Shown here: positions 1-7,829 of the stretch, one piece after another | Layout of the letters: each line of letters begins with the position of its first letter | How positions within the stretch are numbered: position 1 is the first letter of the stretch | Source: a bacterium | GTDB lineage: Bacteria > Bacillota > Bacilli > Lactobacillales > Streptococcaceae | DNA: 24,166 bases | Direction of reading: 5' to 3' | NCBI GenBank assembly: GCA_905221505.1 | Contig: CAJNDL010000030.1 | Location: 1-24,166 of the forward strand | Translations under genes and position numbers: made by a program | Notes under the pieces: generated by a model | What the model was told of the DNA's origin: nothing | Seen by the model: only the letters and a program-made list of their open reading frames with translations | The model's database searches: none

Positions 1-67
1 ACAGGCAGCCACAACCATCTTCGTGGTCAATATGAAACGAATTATGACCTTAATAAATACAAAATAA
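1..67 (+). other. Possible 3' end of an upstream gene, frame uncertain
   Basis: The window opens inside sequence that precedes a strong terminator, so a plus-strand gene probably ends here. One frame ends in a TAA at 65-67 and another in a TGA at 31-33. A third stays open through the hairpin to a TAA near 213, which would be odd for a terminated gene. I do not recognise any of the three short translations and assign no product. Confidence 0.3.
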
Positions 68-110
68 CCGAGGAATTCGCTCAAATTGACGAGAGATTCC
101 TCGGTTTTCA
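66..110 (+). terminator. Rho-independent terminator upstream of trmK
   Basis: An 11-bp perfect stem pairs 66-76 (AACCGAGGAAT) with 96-106, with a 19-nt loop, followed by a T-rich tract. A-rich sequence on the left side means it could also work on the minus strand. It separates the upstream transcript from trmK. Confidence 0.8.
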
Positions 111-195
111 TTTCATTAAAAGTAAGAGACCTATTTTTTCAGTGGACTCATCTGTGGATTGCGGTTTTTTAGGCGTAAGATTGCCAGCCGAAATA

Positions 196-204
196 TGGTA
201 TAAT
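196..204 (+). promoter_or_regulatory. Extended -10 promoter of trmK
   Basis: TGGTATAAT combines a perfect -10 hexamer (199-204) with the TGn extension. No good -35 lies 17 bp upstream, as is common for streptococcal extended -10 promoters. The start codon at 238 leaves a leader of about 27 nt carrying the ribosome binding site. Confidence 0.7.
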
Positions 205-237
205 AAGAGGTAACAGAGTTTTGGAAAGAGAGAAAAG

Positions 238-915
238 ATGATTTCAAAGAGATTAGAATTAGTGGCTTCCTTTGTTCCCCAAGGGGCCATTTTACTAGAT
301 GTGGGGAGTGACCATGCTTATCTGCCAATCGAGTTAGTCGAGAGAGGCCAAATCAAAAGCGCCATTGCAGGCGAGGTTGTGGAAGGTCCCTATCAGTCTG
401 CGGTTAAAAATGTTGAAGCTCACGGCTTAAAGGAGAAAATCCAGGTTCGTTTAGCCAATGGCTTGGCAGCCTTTGAAGAGGCAGATCAGGTATCGGTCAT
501 CACCATTGCAGGTATGGGGGGCCGTTTGATTGCTAGGATTTTAGAAGAGGGCTTGGACAAGCTGGCTAATGTAGAGCGTTTGATCCTCCAGCCTAATAAT
601 CGTGAAGATGATTTGCGCATTTGGTTGCAAGATAACGATTTTCAGATTGTAGCAGAAAGCATTTTAGAAGAAGCTGGTAAATTTTATGAAATTCTAGTAG
701 TGGAAGCCGGACAAATGAAGCTATCAGCCAGTGATGTTCGCTTTGGACCTTTCTTGTCCAAAGAGATCAGTCCAGTCTTTGTCCAAAAATGGCAAAAAGA
801 AGCTGTTAAGCTAGAGTTTGCCCTCGGACAAATTCCAGAAAAAAATCTGGAAGAACGTCAAGTTCTAATAGATAAAATTCAAGCCATCAAGGAGGTTCTC
901 CATGCTAGCAAGTGA
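238..915 (+). CDS. trmK: tRNA (adenine-N1)-methyltransferase TrmK
   Basis: This 225-residue protein matches the TrmK (COG2384) family, which methylates N1 of A22 in bacterial tRNAs using S-adenosylmethionine. The N-terminal Rossmann-type domain shows the SAM-binding motif [12 protein letters not shown] at about residues 19-30. GMGG at 92-95 and QPNN at 118-121, the family's active-site loop, follow. The C-terminal 60 or so residues are charged and helical, as expected for the TrmK coiled-coil extension. GGAAAG lies 9 nt before the ATG. The last 14 nt overlap the Nif3-like gene, so the two are probably translationally coupled; this pairing is widespread in Firmicutes. Family and function are established knowledge; this copy has all the visible motifs. 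Confidence 0.92.
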   Translation: MISKRLELVASFVPQGAILLDVGSDHAYLPIELVERGQIKSAIAGEVVEGPYQSAVKNVEAHGLKEKIQVRLANGLAAFEEADQVSVITIAGMGGRLIARILEEGLDKLANVERLILQPNNREDDLRIWLQDNDFQIVAESILEEAGKFYEILVVEAGQMKLSASDVRFGPFLSKEISPVFVQKWQKEAVKLEFALGQIPEKNLEERQVLIDKIQAIKEVLHASK

Positions 916-1699
916 AGTGATACAAGCTTATGAAGGCTTTTGCCCTCAGGAATTTTCAATGGAGGGTGACAGTCGTGGTCTGCAAATCGGCACTTTAGAC
1001 AAGGATATTCAAAGGGTTATGGTTGCCCTGGATATTCGTGAAGAAACGGTGGCTGAAGCTATTGAAAAGGAAGTGGATTTGATTATCGTCAAGCACGCGC
1101 CGATTTTTCGTCCTATCAAGGACTTGGTAGCCAGCCGTCCGCAAAATCAGATTTACATCGACCTCATCAAGCATGACATCGCAGTTTATGTCAGCCATAC
1201 CAATATTGATATCGTTGAAAATGGTCTCAATGACTGGTTTTGTCAGATGCTAGGCATTGAGGAGATGACTTATCTTCAGGAGACAGGTCCAGAACGTGGA
1301 ATTGGACGCATTGGAAATATTCAGCCTCAGACCTTTGGGGAATTGGCCGAGCATGTCAAGCAAGTCTTTGGCCTAGATAGTCTTCGAATGGTGCATTATC
1401 AAGAGACTGATTTGCAGAAGCCTATTTCAAGAGTGGCTATCTGTGGTGGTAGCGGGCAGTCATTTTATAAGGATGCTTTGGCAAAGGGAGCAGATGTCTA
1501 TATCACTGGCGATATCTATTATCACACAGCTCAGGATATGTTGTCTGATGGCTTGTTGGCATTGGATCCAGGACACTATATCGAAGTGCTTTTTGTGGAA
1601 AAAATCGCAGCACTCCTTACTCAATGGAAGGCAGAGAAGGGCTGGTCTATTGATATCTTACCTAGTCAGGCATCAACCAATCCTTTCCACCATATCTAG
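902..1699 (+). CDS. Nif3-like dinuclear metal-center protein (DUF34/YqfO family)
   Basis: A 265-residue Nif3/DUF34 protein. The family binds two metal ions and has been linked to GTP cyclohydrolase I type 2 annotation, but its true reaction is unsettled. Visible metal-site segments are IIVKHAPIF (His65), the following SHTNID block, and [10 protein letters not shown] near the C-terminus. Many relatives have two histidines in the first block (HHP); here it reads K-H-A-P, which appears to be the streptococcal form. It is the short version, lacking the extra inserted domain of longer relatives such as B. subtilis YqfO. A strong AAGGAGG lies just before the ATG, inside the trmK end. Confidence 0.85.
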   Translation: MLASEVIQAYEGFCPQEFSMEGDSRGLQIGTLDKDIQRVMVALDIREETVAEAIEKEVDLIIVKHAPIFRPIKDLVASRPQNQIYIDLIKHDIAVYVSHTNIDIVENGLNDWFCQMLGIEEMTYLQETGPERGIGRIGNIQPQTFGELAEHVKQVFGLDSLRMVHYQETDLQKPISRVAICGGSGQSFYKDALAKGADVYITGDIYYHTAQDMLSDGLLALDPGHYIEVLFVEKIAALLTQWKAEKGWSIDILPSQASTNPFHHI

Positions 1700-1715
1700 T
1701 TAGAAAGTGAAAACA

Positions 1716-2819
1716 ATGAAAAAAGTAGCCATTATCGGAGCAGGGATTGTAGGTGTCACAGCTGCCTACTACCTCTCAAAAGAAAGTGACCTAGAGGTGA
1801 CAGTTTTTGATCATGGACAAGGTCAGGCCACCAAGGCCGCAGCAGGAATTATCAGTCCTTGGTTTTCAAAACGCCGTAATAAAGCCTGGTACAAGATGGC
1901 ACGCTTGGGAGCTGACTTTTATGTGGATTTGTTGGCCGATTTAGAAAAATCAGGGCAGGAAATCGACTTTTACCAGCGTTCGGGAGTCTTTCTCTTGAAA
2001 AAGGATGAATCTAAGTTAGAAGAACTCTATGAATTAGCCCTCCAGCGTAGGGAAGAGTCTCCCTTGATAGGGCAATTAGCCATTCTGGACCCAGCATCAG
2101 CAAATGAACTATTCCCTGGCTTGCAGGGATTTGACCGCCTGCTCTATGCTTCTGGTGGAGCAAGAGTAGATGGTCAACTCTTGGTGACTCGTCTGCTAGA
2201 AGCCAGTCAGGTCAAGCTGGTCAAAGAAAAAGTGACTCTGATACCTTTAGCATCAGGATATCAGATTGGTGGAGAGGTGTTTGATCAGGTTATTCTAGCG
2301 ACGGGAGCTTGGTTGGAGGACTTGTTAGAACCCTTGGGTTATGAAGTAGATGTTCGTCCTCAAAAAGGACAACTCCGAGACTATCAATTTGCTCAAGACC
2401 AGGGGTCTTACCCTGTTGTTATGCCCGAGGGGGAGTGGGATTTGATTCCTTTTGCAGGTGGGAAATTGTCCCTAGGCGCTACCCATGAGAATGATATGGG
2501 ATTTGATTTGACAGTAGATGAAACTTTACTCCAACAAATGGAGGAGGCAGCTTTACCTCACTATCCAGCCTTGGCAGAAGCGAAATCATCTGGTGAACGT
2601 GTAGGAATCCGTGCCTACACTAGTGATTTCTCACCTTTCTTTGGGCAAGTACCAGGATTAGCAGGTGTCTATGCGGCTAGTGGACTAGGTTCATCAGGCC
2701 TCACAACTGGTCCTATCATTGGTTACCATCTAGCCCAACTGATGCAAGGCAAGGAATTGACCTTGGACCCAGTAAACTACCCAATTGAAAACTATGTCAA
2801 ACGAGTAAAAAGCGAATAA
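1716..2819 (+). CDS. FAD-dependent oxidoreductase, DadA/glycine oxidase-like
   Basis: A 367-residue protein of the DAO (D-amino acid oxidase/DadA) superfamily. The N-terminal dinucleotide-binding motif GAGIVG occupies residues 8-13 and binds the FAD ADP moiety. The C-terminal GLGSSGLTTGPIIG is the second conserved FAD contact of the fold. Substrate is unknown; relatives oxidise small amines or D-amino acids. I chose the ATG at 1716 rather than the in-frame GTG at 1707 because the purine-rich AGAAAG immediately before is correctly spaced only for the ATG. The gene lies 16 nt after the Nif3-like stop and probably shares its transcript. No signal peptide or membrane segment is seen. Confidence 0.85.
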   Translation: MKKVAIIGAGIVGVTAAYYLSKESDLEVTVFDHGQGQATKAAAGIISPWFSKRRNKAWYKMARLGADFYVDLLADLEKSGQEIDFYQRSGVFLLKKDESKLEELYELALQRREESPLIGQLAILDPASANELFPGLQGFDRLLYASGGARVDGQLLVTRLLEASQVKLVKEKVTLIPLASGYQIGGEVFDQVILATGAWLEDLLEPLGYEVDVRPQKGQLRDYQFAQDQGSYPVVMPEGEWDLIPFAGGKLSLGATHENDMGFDLTVDETLLQQMEEAALPHYPALAEAKSSGERVGIRAYTSDFSPFFGQVPGLAGVYAASGLGSSGLTTGPIIGYHLAQLMQGKELTLDPVNYPIENYVKRVKSE

Positions 2820-2859
2820 GAGTTTTACTGAAATTTTATCCAACTCCCTAGGATGGCAA

Positions 2860-2888
2860 ATGACATTCCCTATCAAAAATGGTAAAAT
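2860..2888 (+). promoter_or_regulatory. Promoter of galE-glycosyltransferase operon
   Basis: The -35 is ATGACA (2860-2865), one base from consensus, with a 17-bp spacer and -10 TAAAAT (2883-2888) preceded by a TGG extension. The predicted start near 2895 gives a leader of about 24 nt before galE. Confidence 0.75.
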
Positions 2889-2918
2889 AAGAAAAAATCC
2901 GAGAATCGAGGAAAAAAG

Positions 2919-3938
2919 ATGCAAGAAAAGATTTTGGTAACAGGTGGAGCTGGTTTTATCGGAACCCACACTGTTATTGAGTTAATCCAAGCAGGTCATC
3001 AGGTTGTTGTGGTGGATAACCTTGTCAACAGCAACCGAAAAAGTTTAGAAGTTGTTGAAAGAATCACAGGAGTTGAAATTCCGTTTTATGAGGCAGATAT
3101 CCGTGATACGGATACTCTCAGAGATATTTTCAAGCAAGAAGAACCAACAGGTGTCATTCACTTTGCTGGTTTGAAGGCTGTCGGTGAATCCACTCGTATT
3201 CCTCTTGCCTATTATGACAACAATATCGCTGGAACTGTCAGCCTTTTGAAGGTCATGGAAGAAAATAACTGTAAAAACATCATTTTCAGTTCTTCTGCGA
3301 CAGTTTACGGAGATCCTCATACAGTGCCCATCTTGGAAGATTTCCCACTTTCTGTGACCAATCCATATGGTCGCACCAAGCTTATGCTAGAGGAAATTTT
3401 GACAGATATCTACAAGGCAGACTCAGAATGGAATGTGGTCTTGCTTCGTTACTTTAACCCAATCGGAGCCCATGAGAGTGGTGATTTGGGAGAAAATCCA
3501 AACGGTATTCCAAACAACCTCTTGCCATATGTGACTCAGGTAGCTGTTGGAAAATTAGAGCAAGTGCAAGTGTTTGGAGATGATTACGATACAGAAGACG
3601 GAACTGGTGTTCGTGATTATATCCACGTTGTCGATTTGGCTAAAGGTCACGTTGCAGCTCTACAAAAAATCCAAAAAGGTTCAGGTCTAAACGTTTACAA
3701 CCTTGGAACAGGTAAAGGCTACTCAGTTCTTGAAATTATCCAAAACATGGAAAAAGCAGTGGGACGACCAATTCCTTACCGCATTGTAGACCGTCGCCCA
3801 GGTGATATCGCTGCCTGCTATTCAGATCCTGCAAAAGCCAAAGCAGAACTTGGTTGGGAAGCAGAACTAGACATCACCCAAATGTGTGAAGACGCATGGC
3901 GTTGGCAAAGCAAGCATCCAAATGGATTTGAAGACTAA
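2919..3938 (+). CDS. galE: UDP-glucose 4-epimerase GalE
   Basis: A 339-residue extended short-chain dehydrogenase that interconverts UDP-glucose and UDP-galactose with tightly bound NAD. The NAD motif GGAGFIG is at residues 9-15. The catalytic triad is visible as the serine cluster SSS at 124-126 plus YGRTK (Tyr150, Lys154). Length is typical of bacterial GalE. GAGG followed by an A-rich spacer precedes the ATG. No other Leloir gene is adjacent. Instead the gene is followed one base after its stop by a glycosyltransferase, so this copy more likely supplies UDP-galactose for surface glycan synthesis than for galactose catabolism (inference). Mitis-group genomes usually carry a second galE. Confidence 0.93.
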   Translation: MQEKILVTGGAGFIGTHTVIELIQAGHQVVVVDNLVNSNRKSLEVVERITGVEIPFYEADIRDTDTLRDIFKQEEPTGVIHFAGLKAVGESTRIPLAYYDNNIAGTVSLLKVMEENNCKNIIFSSSATVYGDPHTVPILEDFPLSVTNPYGRTKLMLEEILTDIYKADSEWNVVLLRYFNPIGAHESGDLGENPNGIPNNLLPYVTQVAVGKLEQVQVFGDDYDTEDGTGVRDYIHVVDLAKGHVAALQKIQKGSGLNVYNLGTGKGYSVLEIIQNMEKAVGRPIPYRIVDRRPGDIAACYSDPAKAKAELGWEAELDITQMCEDAWRWQSKHPNGFED

Positions 3939-3939
3939 G

Positions 3940-4905
3940 ATGGTGATGTCAATCATTGTCCCCTGTTTAAACGAAGAGGAAGTACTTCCTCTTTTTTATC
4001 AGGCTTTGGAAAATTTGATTCCTGATTTGGGAGTAGAAATCGAGTATGTCTTTGTCGATGATGGATCAAGTGATGGGACCTTGGAACTCTTAAAGACCTA
4101 TCGGGAGCAAAATCCGGCAGTGCATTATCTTTCCTTCTCTCGAAATTTTGGCAAAGAAGCAGCTCTGTATGCAGGCTTACAATATGCGACAGGAGATCTG
4201 GTGGTGGTAATGGATGCAGACCTCCAAGATCCTCCTAGTATGCTGCTTGAGATGAAAGCCTTACTAGACCAAAATGCAGATTTGGACTGTGTTGGAACAA
4301 GGAGAACTAGTCGGGAGGGAGAACCCTTCTTTCGCAGTTTCTGTGCTGATCTCTTTTATGGTTTCATGAAAAAGATTAGTCCAGTAGCCTTACCGTCAGG
4401 TGTTCGTGATTTTCGCATGATGAGAAGGTCTGTAGTGGATGCCATTTTATCCTTGACAGAGTCCAATCGTTTTTCAAAGGGACTTTTTGCCTGGGTGGGT
4501 TTTAAAACCCACTATCTGGACTATCCCAATGTCGAAAGGCGGGCTGGCAAGACCAGTTGGAGTTTTAGGCAACTCTTTTTCTACTCTGTTGAAGGGATTG
4601 TTAATTTTTCAGATTTTCCCTTGATTATAGCCTTCGTAGCTGGTCTCCTATCTTGCTTTGTTTCTCTACTGATGACCTTTTTTGTTGTGGTTCGGACCCT
4701 TATTTTGGGCAATCCGACATCAGGTTGGACCTCTCTGATGGCTGTTATTCTCTTCCTTGGAGGCATTCAACTCTTGACCATTGGGATCCTCGGCAAGTAT
4801 ATTAGTAAGATTTATCTAGAGACAAAAAAAAGACCACTTTATCTTATCAAAGAAAAAAGTGACCTTCCTGATTTTACAGAAAAAAATAGAGAGAAAAGAC
4901 TATAA
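3940..4905 (+). CDS. Membrane-anchored family 2 glycosyltransferase (DPM1/GtrB-like)
   Basis: About 321 residues. The N-terminal GT-A domain has the opening strand SIIVPCLNEEE, the nucleotide-binding VDDGSSDGT and the DxD-type motif DADLQDPP. Two strongly hydrophobic C-terminal helices (about residues 225-255 and 265-290) anchor it. This layout is that of GtrB/YkcC/DPM1-like enzymes that usually transfer a sugar from a nucleotide donor to undecaprenyl phosphate on the inner membrane face. The start is ambiguous: ATGs at 3922, 3940 and 3946 are in frame. I prefer 3940 (or 3946), immediately after the galE TAA at 3936-3938, consistent with coupled translation. No partner flippase or acceptor glycosyltransferase is in view, so the glycan is unknown. 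Confidence 0.85.
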   Translation: MVMSIIVPCLNEEEVLPLFYQALENLIPDLGVEIEYVFVDDGSSDGTLELLKTYREQNPAVHYLSFSRNFGKEAALYAGLQYATGDLVVVMDADLQDPPSMLLEMKALLDQNADLDCVGTRRTSREGEPFFRSFCADLFYGFMKKISPVALPSGVRDFRMMRRSVVDAILSLTESNRFSKGLFAWVGFKTHYLDYPNVERRAGKTSWSFRQLFFYSVEGIVNFSDFPLIIAFVAGLLSCFVSLLMTFFVVVRTLILGNPTSGWTSLMAVILFLGGIQLLTIGILGKYISKIYLETKKRPLYLIKEKSDLPDFTEKNREKRL

Positions 4906-4955
4906 TTTTACATGGAAATGTGCTAAACTAGAGGGAGTGGATTATCGCCATTGAT

Positions 4956-5162
4956 TTAGGCTTCCTGGTTTCCAATCAGGGCGCGAGTTGGGCAATTTTT
5001 AACAGCCTCTAAGACGTCCTGACTAGGAGAAATTTCTTTTTCCAGTTGATCAGGGTCATCGTAAAAACGCACGATTCCATTATCGTGATAGTCAAATAAT
5101 TCAGAATAAGTTTGGCAAAGCCCACAGGCGATGCATCGTTCAGGTATAAGTGTGATTTTCAT
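4956..5162 (-). CDS. fer: Monocluster ferredoxin
   Basis: A 68-residue acidic ferredoxin, a small soluble electron carrier. CIACGLC provides three cysteines near the N-terminus and a C-P near the C-terminus (KNCPTRAL) provides the fourth, the ligand set of a single [4Fe-4S] cluster as in Bacillus Fer-type proteins. The frame stays open upstream to an ATG at 5249, but that extension is hydrophobic, unlike ferredoxin, and overlaps the divergent LysM gene. The ATG at 5162 gives the family's usual length. No Shine-Dalgarno sequence precedes this ATG and a promoter -10 box ends 6 nt away, so the mRNA may be leaderless. It stands alone on the minus strand; its redox partner is not evident here. Confidence 0.9.
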   Translation of the reverse strand: MKITLIPERCIACGLCQTYSELFDYHDNGIVRFYDDPDQLEKEISPSQDVLEAVKNCPTRALIGNQEA

Positions 5163-5168
5163 ATTTAT

Positions 5169-5197
5169 ATTGTAATAAGAAAAGTTAAAAAAAACAA
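5169..5197 (-). promoter_or_regulatory. Promoter of ferredoxin gene (leaderless candidate)
   Basis: On the minus strand a TTGTTT -35 (5192-5197), a 17-bp spacer and a TACAAT -10 (5169-5174) are present. The usual 7-nt distance places transcription start exactly on the A of the ferredoxin ATG at 5162. The -35 overlaps the ribosome binding site of the divergent gene at 5208. Confidence 0.6.
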
Positions 5198-5207
5198 GGA
5201 GTAAGGT

Positions 5208-5684
5208 ATGGCAAAAGAACCGTGGCAAGAAGATATTTATGAAAATCAAGAAGAAACAAGATCAGAACGTCGTAAGAGAACTCAAGGTAGAGATGTAGTA
5301 GCCAATCGTGTTTTAACAATCCTAGCCAGTATTTTCTTTGTAATTGTGGTGGTGATGATTATTGTTCTCATCTATCTATCATCGGGTGGGAGTAATCGCA
5401 CAGCAGCCTTGAAAGATTTTCACGATTCAGACGCAAATGTAGTACAGATTTCATCTTCTAGTAGCTCCCAGCCTGAACAGAGTTCAGAATCAGAATCTTC
5501 TTCTGAACACTCGGAGGAAGCTACAGATCCAGAAGGGACGACAAAAGTCTTGGCTGGAGAAGGAGAAGCAGCTATTGCAGCTCGCGCTGGGATTTCGATT
5601 GCTCAGTTAGAGGCCTTGAATCCTGGGCACATGGCTACAGGGTCTTGGTTTGCTAATCCAGGTGATGTTGTTAAAATCAAATAG
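5208..5684 (+). CDS. Single-pass membrane protein with C-terminal LysM-like domain (SAG1386/EF1546 family)
   Basis: 158 residues. A charged cytoplasmic N-terminus (1-34, with an Arg/Lys-rich stretch at 18-28) is followed by one hydrophobic helix (about 35-57). A serine- and glutamate-rich low-complexity linker (about 80-108) comes next. The last ~50 residues resemble a LysM fold ([19 protein letters not shown] and a closing GDVVKIK). The architecture matches the SAG1386/EF1546 'surface-associated' family of Lactobacillales. The positive-inside rule places the LysM outside, where it could bind peptidoglycan. Function is unknown; a wall-sensing or scaffolding role is only inference. AAGGAG precedes the ATG. 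It lies 8 nt before cmk, and this pairing is conserved in streptococci as far as I recall. Confidence 0.8.
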   Translation: MAKEPWQEDIYENQEETRSERRKRTQGRDVVANRVLTILASIFFVIVVVMIIVLIYLSSGGSNRTAALKDFHDSDANVVQISSSSSSQPEQSSESESSSEHSEEATDPEGTTKVLAGEGEAAIAARAGISIAQLEALNPGHMATGSWFANPGDVVKIK

Positions 5685-5692
5685 GAGTTGAT

Positions 5693-6364
5693 ATGAAAAC
5701 AATTCAAATTGCTATTGATGGTCCTGCTTCAAGTGGTAAGAGTACGGTCGCAAAGATTATTGCCAAGGATTTTGGTTATACCTACCTAGATACTGGTGCC
5801 ATGTATCGTGCAGCGACTTATATGGCTCTCCAAAACCAATTAGGAGTAGAAGAAGTTGAAGCACTTCTAACCTTATTGGACCAGCATCCAATTAGTTTTG
5901 GACGCTCAGAAACTGGAGACCAGCTTGTTTTTGTAGGAGATGTGGATATTACCCATCCTATCCGTGAAAACGAAGTGACCAATCATGTTTCTGCTATTGC
6001 AGCAATTCCTGAGGTTCGTGAGAAACTAGTTTCCCTCCAACAAGAGATTGCCCAGCAAGGTGGAATTGTCATGGACGGTCGCGATATTGGGACTGTTGTA
6101 TTGCCACAAGCAGAATTGAAAATTTTCCTAGTAGCCTCTGTTGATGAAAGAGCAGAGCGCCGTTACAAGGAAAATATCGCCAAGGGAATTGAGACAGACC
6201 TTGAAACCCTAAAAGAGGAAATTGCTGCGCGTGACTACAAGGATAGTCATCGCGAGACTTCGCCTCTCAAACAAGCAGAGGATGCTGTCTACCTTGATAC
6301 AACTGGTTTGAACATCCAAGAAGTAGTTGAAAAAATCAAAGCAGAAGCTAAAAAAAGAATGTAA
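5693..6364 (+). CDS. cmk: Cytidylate kinase Cmk
   Basis: A 223-residue (d)CMP kinase that phosphorylates CMP and dCMP with ATP in pyrimidine nucleotide recycling. The P-loop GPASSGKS is at residues 10-17 and the nucleotide-monophosphate site motif DTGAMYRA at about 33-40. The [10 protein letters not shown] segment and an arginine-rich lid (RAERRYKE) are also present. Length and motifs are those of the stand-alone bacterial enzyme. AGGAG lies 7 nt before the ATG. It is probably co-transcribed with the upstream LysM gene and ends at a clear terminator. Confidence 0.95.
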   Translation: MKTIQIAIDGPASSGKSTVAKIIAKDFGYTYLDTGAMYRAATYMALQNQLGVEEVEALLTLLDQHPISFGRSETGDQLVFVGDVDITHPIRENEVTNHVSAIAAIPEVREKLVSLQQEIAQQGGIVMDGRDIGTVVLPQAELKIFLVASVDERAERRYKENIAKGIETDLETLKEEIAARDYKDSHRETSPLKQAEDAVYLDTTGLNIQEVVEKIKAEAKKRM

Positions 6365-6373
6365 ATGTTGAAG

Positions 6374-6400
6374 AGCCGATAGATTGATATCGGTTTTTTT
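6374..6400 (+). terminator. Rho-independent terminator after cmk
   Basis: CCGATA at 6376-6381 pairs with TATCGG at 6388-6393 around a 6-nt loop, with two further weak pairs, followed by seven T residues. Confidence 0.8.
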
Positions 6401-6406
6401 CTAAAT

Positions 6407-6435
6407 TTGTCAAAATGCTGATTTTAAGGTATAAT
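6407..6435 (+). promoter_or_regulatory. Promoter of the phnA-like gene
   Basis: TTGTCA (6407-6412), a 17-bp spacer and a perfect TATAAT (6430-6435). Predicted start near 6442 gives a leader of about 53 nt. Confidence 0.8.
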
Positions 6436-6494
6436 AGTTGCTGTTCGAGAAATTTTGATTTTCAAAGAATAGTGAATGATGATAAGGAGAAACC

Positions 6495-6833
6495 ATGAAC
6501 AACCTACCAAATTGCCCACAATGTAACTCAGAGTATGTCTACGAAGACGGTGCCCTACTGGTTTGCCCAGAGTGTGCTCATGAGTGGAATCCTGCTGAAG
6601 TTGCAGAAGTAGAAGAAGGCCTTGTCGCTATCGATGCCAATGGAAATAAATTGGCTGACGGTGATACAGTAACTCTCATCAAGGACTTGAAAGTAAAAGG
6701 TGCGCCAAAAGATTTGAAACAAGGAACGCGCGTGAAAAATATCCGCATCGTAGAAGGCGACCACAATATTGACTGTAAGATTGATGGCTTTGGTGCCATG
6801 AAACTTAAATCAGAGTTTGTGAAGAAAATTTAA
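6495..6833 (+). CDS. PhnA/YjdM-family zinc-ribbon protein
   Basis: 112 residues, matching the small PhnA (YjdM) family. An N-terminal zinc ribbon uses Cys7, Cys10, Cys24 and Cys27 (CPQC and CPEC), followed by a beta-rich domain ([13 protein letters not shown], then ILKDLKVKG-like strands). The historical 'alkylphosphonate utilization' name is misleading: the family is not part of the C-P lyase complex and its biological role is not established. A strong AAGGAG lies upstream of the ATG. It has its own promoter and is followed after 2 nt by a membrane protein gene, so the two form an operon. Confidence 0.85.
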   Translation: MNNLPNCPQCNSEYVYEDGALLVCPECAHEWNPAEVAEVEEGLVAIDANGNKLADGDTVTLIKDLKVKGAPKDLKQGTRVKNIRIVEGDHNIDCKIDGFGAMKLKSEFVKKI

Positions 6834-6835
6834 AC

Positions 6836-7465
6836 ATGTCAAAGAACTACAAACTTGTATTTTATAGCCGTATCTTCTTGTTTCTAGCGGCTTTTACGGG
6901 AGTTTATCTTGAAATCGCCAAGCATGGCGGATTTGGGATGCTTCTCTATTATACGGTTCTGTCAAATCTGTTAGTAGCGATTTTTACGCTCTATCTCCTA
7001 AAGGTTATGAGCCGTTTAGGTGAAAACTGGCAAAGACCAAGTCTCTTGCGCTTAAAAGGTGGGGTCACCATGAGTATCATGATTACTTGTGTGATTTACC
7101 ATTTCCTCTTAGCGCCTATTGCGACTAATTTCTATACTCTGGAAAATTTCCTTTGCCACTATATCGTTCCCCTTTGGTTTTTAGCGGATACCCTCTTTTT
7201 TGACAAACAGGGTCAATACAAGATTTGGGATCCAGTTGTGTGGACGATTTTACCCTTGCTGTATATGATGTTTGCTCTTTTTAATGGTTTGGTACTGAAA
7301 CTTGATGTTCCTAATTCTAAGGTCAGTCCCTTCCCTTACTTCTTTTTGAATGTGAATAAGGGTTGGGATGTCGTGTTTAAGTGGTGTCTGATTATCTTTG
7401 TTGCCTATATGGTAGCAGGATTTATCTTCTACTTTATCAAGCAAATTAAGAGAAAGTCATCCTAA
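6836..7465 (+). CDS. Pr6Pr family membrane protein
   Basis: A 209-residue polytopic membrane protein with about six hydrophobic segments and a basic C-terminus. It resembles the Pr6Pr ('predicted 6-pass') family, of unknown function. Conserved polar residues lie within or near membrane helices, for example YHFLLAP and the NFLCHYIVPLWFLADTLFFD region, which combines His, Asp and aromatic residues. The start is 2 nt after the phnA-like stop, with only the purine-rich GAAGAAAAT of that gene's end as ribosome binding site, implying coupling. The last base of its stop codon is also the first base of BOX element 1. Confidence 0.7.
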   Translation: MSKNYKLVFYSRIFLFLAAFTGVYLEIAKHGGFGMLLYYTVLSNLLVAIFTLYLLKVMSRLGENWQRPSLLRLKGGVTMSIMITCVIYHFLLAPIATNFYTLENFLCHYIVPLWFLADTLFFDKQGQYKIWDPVVWTILPLLYMMFALFNGLVLKLDVPNSKVSPFPYFFLNVNKGWDVVFKWCLIIFVAYMVAGFIFYFIKQIKRKSS

Positions 7466-7704
7466 TACTCTTCGAAAATCTCTTCAAACCACGTCAGTTT
7501 CGCCTTGCCGTATATATGTTACTGACTTCGTCAGTTCTATCTGCAACCTCAAAACAGTGTTTTGAGCTGACTTCGTCAGTTTCATCTACAACCTCAAAAC
7601 CATGTTTTGAGCTGACTTCGTCAGTTCTATCTACAACCTCAAAGCAGTGCTTTGAGCAACCTGCGGCTAGCTTCCTAGTTTGCTCTTTGATTTTCATTGA
7701 GTAT
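7465..7704 (+). repeat. BOX element 1 (boxA-boxB x3-boxC)
   Basis: A 240-bp streptococcal BOX repeat fills most of the gap before the MFS gene. boxA is 7465-7522. Three exact-length 45-bp boxB units follow at 7523-7567, 7568-7612 and 7613-7657. boxC is 7658-7704. The ends are imperfect inverted repeats (ATACTC... and ...GAGTAT). Each boxB contains two small palindromes (TGACTTCGTCA and CTCAAAACAGTGTTTTGAG). BOX elements are nonautonomous and are transcribed into structured RNA; some alter expression of neighbours. boxA here carries small differences from the classical BOX-A primer site. Confidence 0.95.
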
Positions 7705-7732
7705 AAGACACAAGGGATTCATTTTCGAGTTT

Positions 7733-7770
7733 AAGAAGGAGTCTATATACGAATGAGACTTCTTCTTTTC
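7733..7770 (+). terminator. Hairpin terminator between BOX 1 and the MFS gene
   Basis: A 12-bp stem (7733-7744 with 7756-7767, one G-T pair) and an 11-nt loop are followed by a T-rich tract. It would end transcripts reading through BOX 1 from the Pr6Pr gene. Confidence 0.65.
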
Positions 7771-7829
7771 TTGCTTGTTTGATAACCATCAAAAAATAGA
7801 AGATTAAGAGAAAGATAGAAAGAGATTTC

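Noticed and set aside
4956..5249. Longer 97-residue version of the ferredoxin
   Set aside because: The N-terminal extension is hydrophobic, overlaps the divergent gene and its promoter, and makes the protein longer than the family norm.
7494..7734. Short open frames with repeated TDEVSSKHCFEV-like units on both strands
   Set aside because: They are translations of the 45-bp boxB repeats of BOX element 1; 45 is a multiple of 3, so open frames arise automatically.
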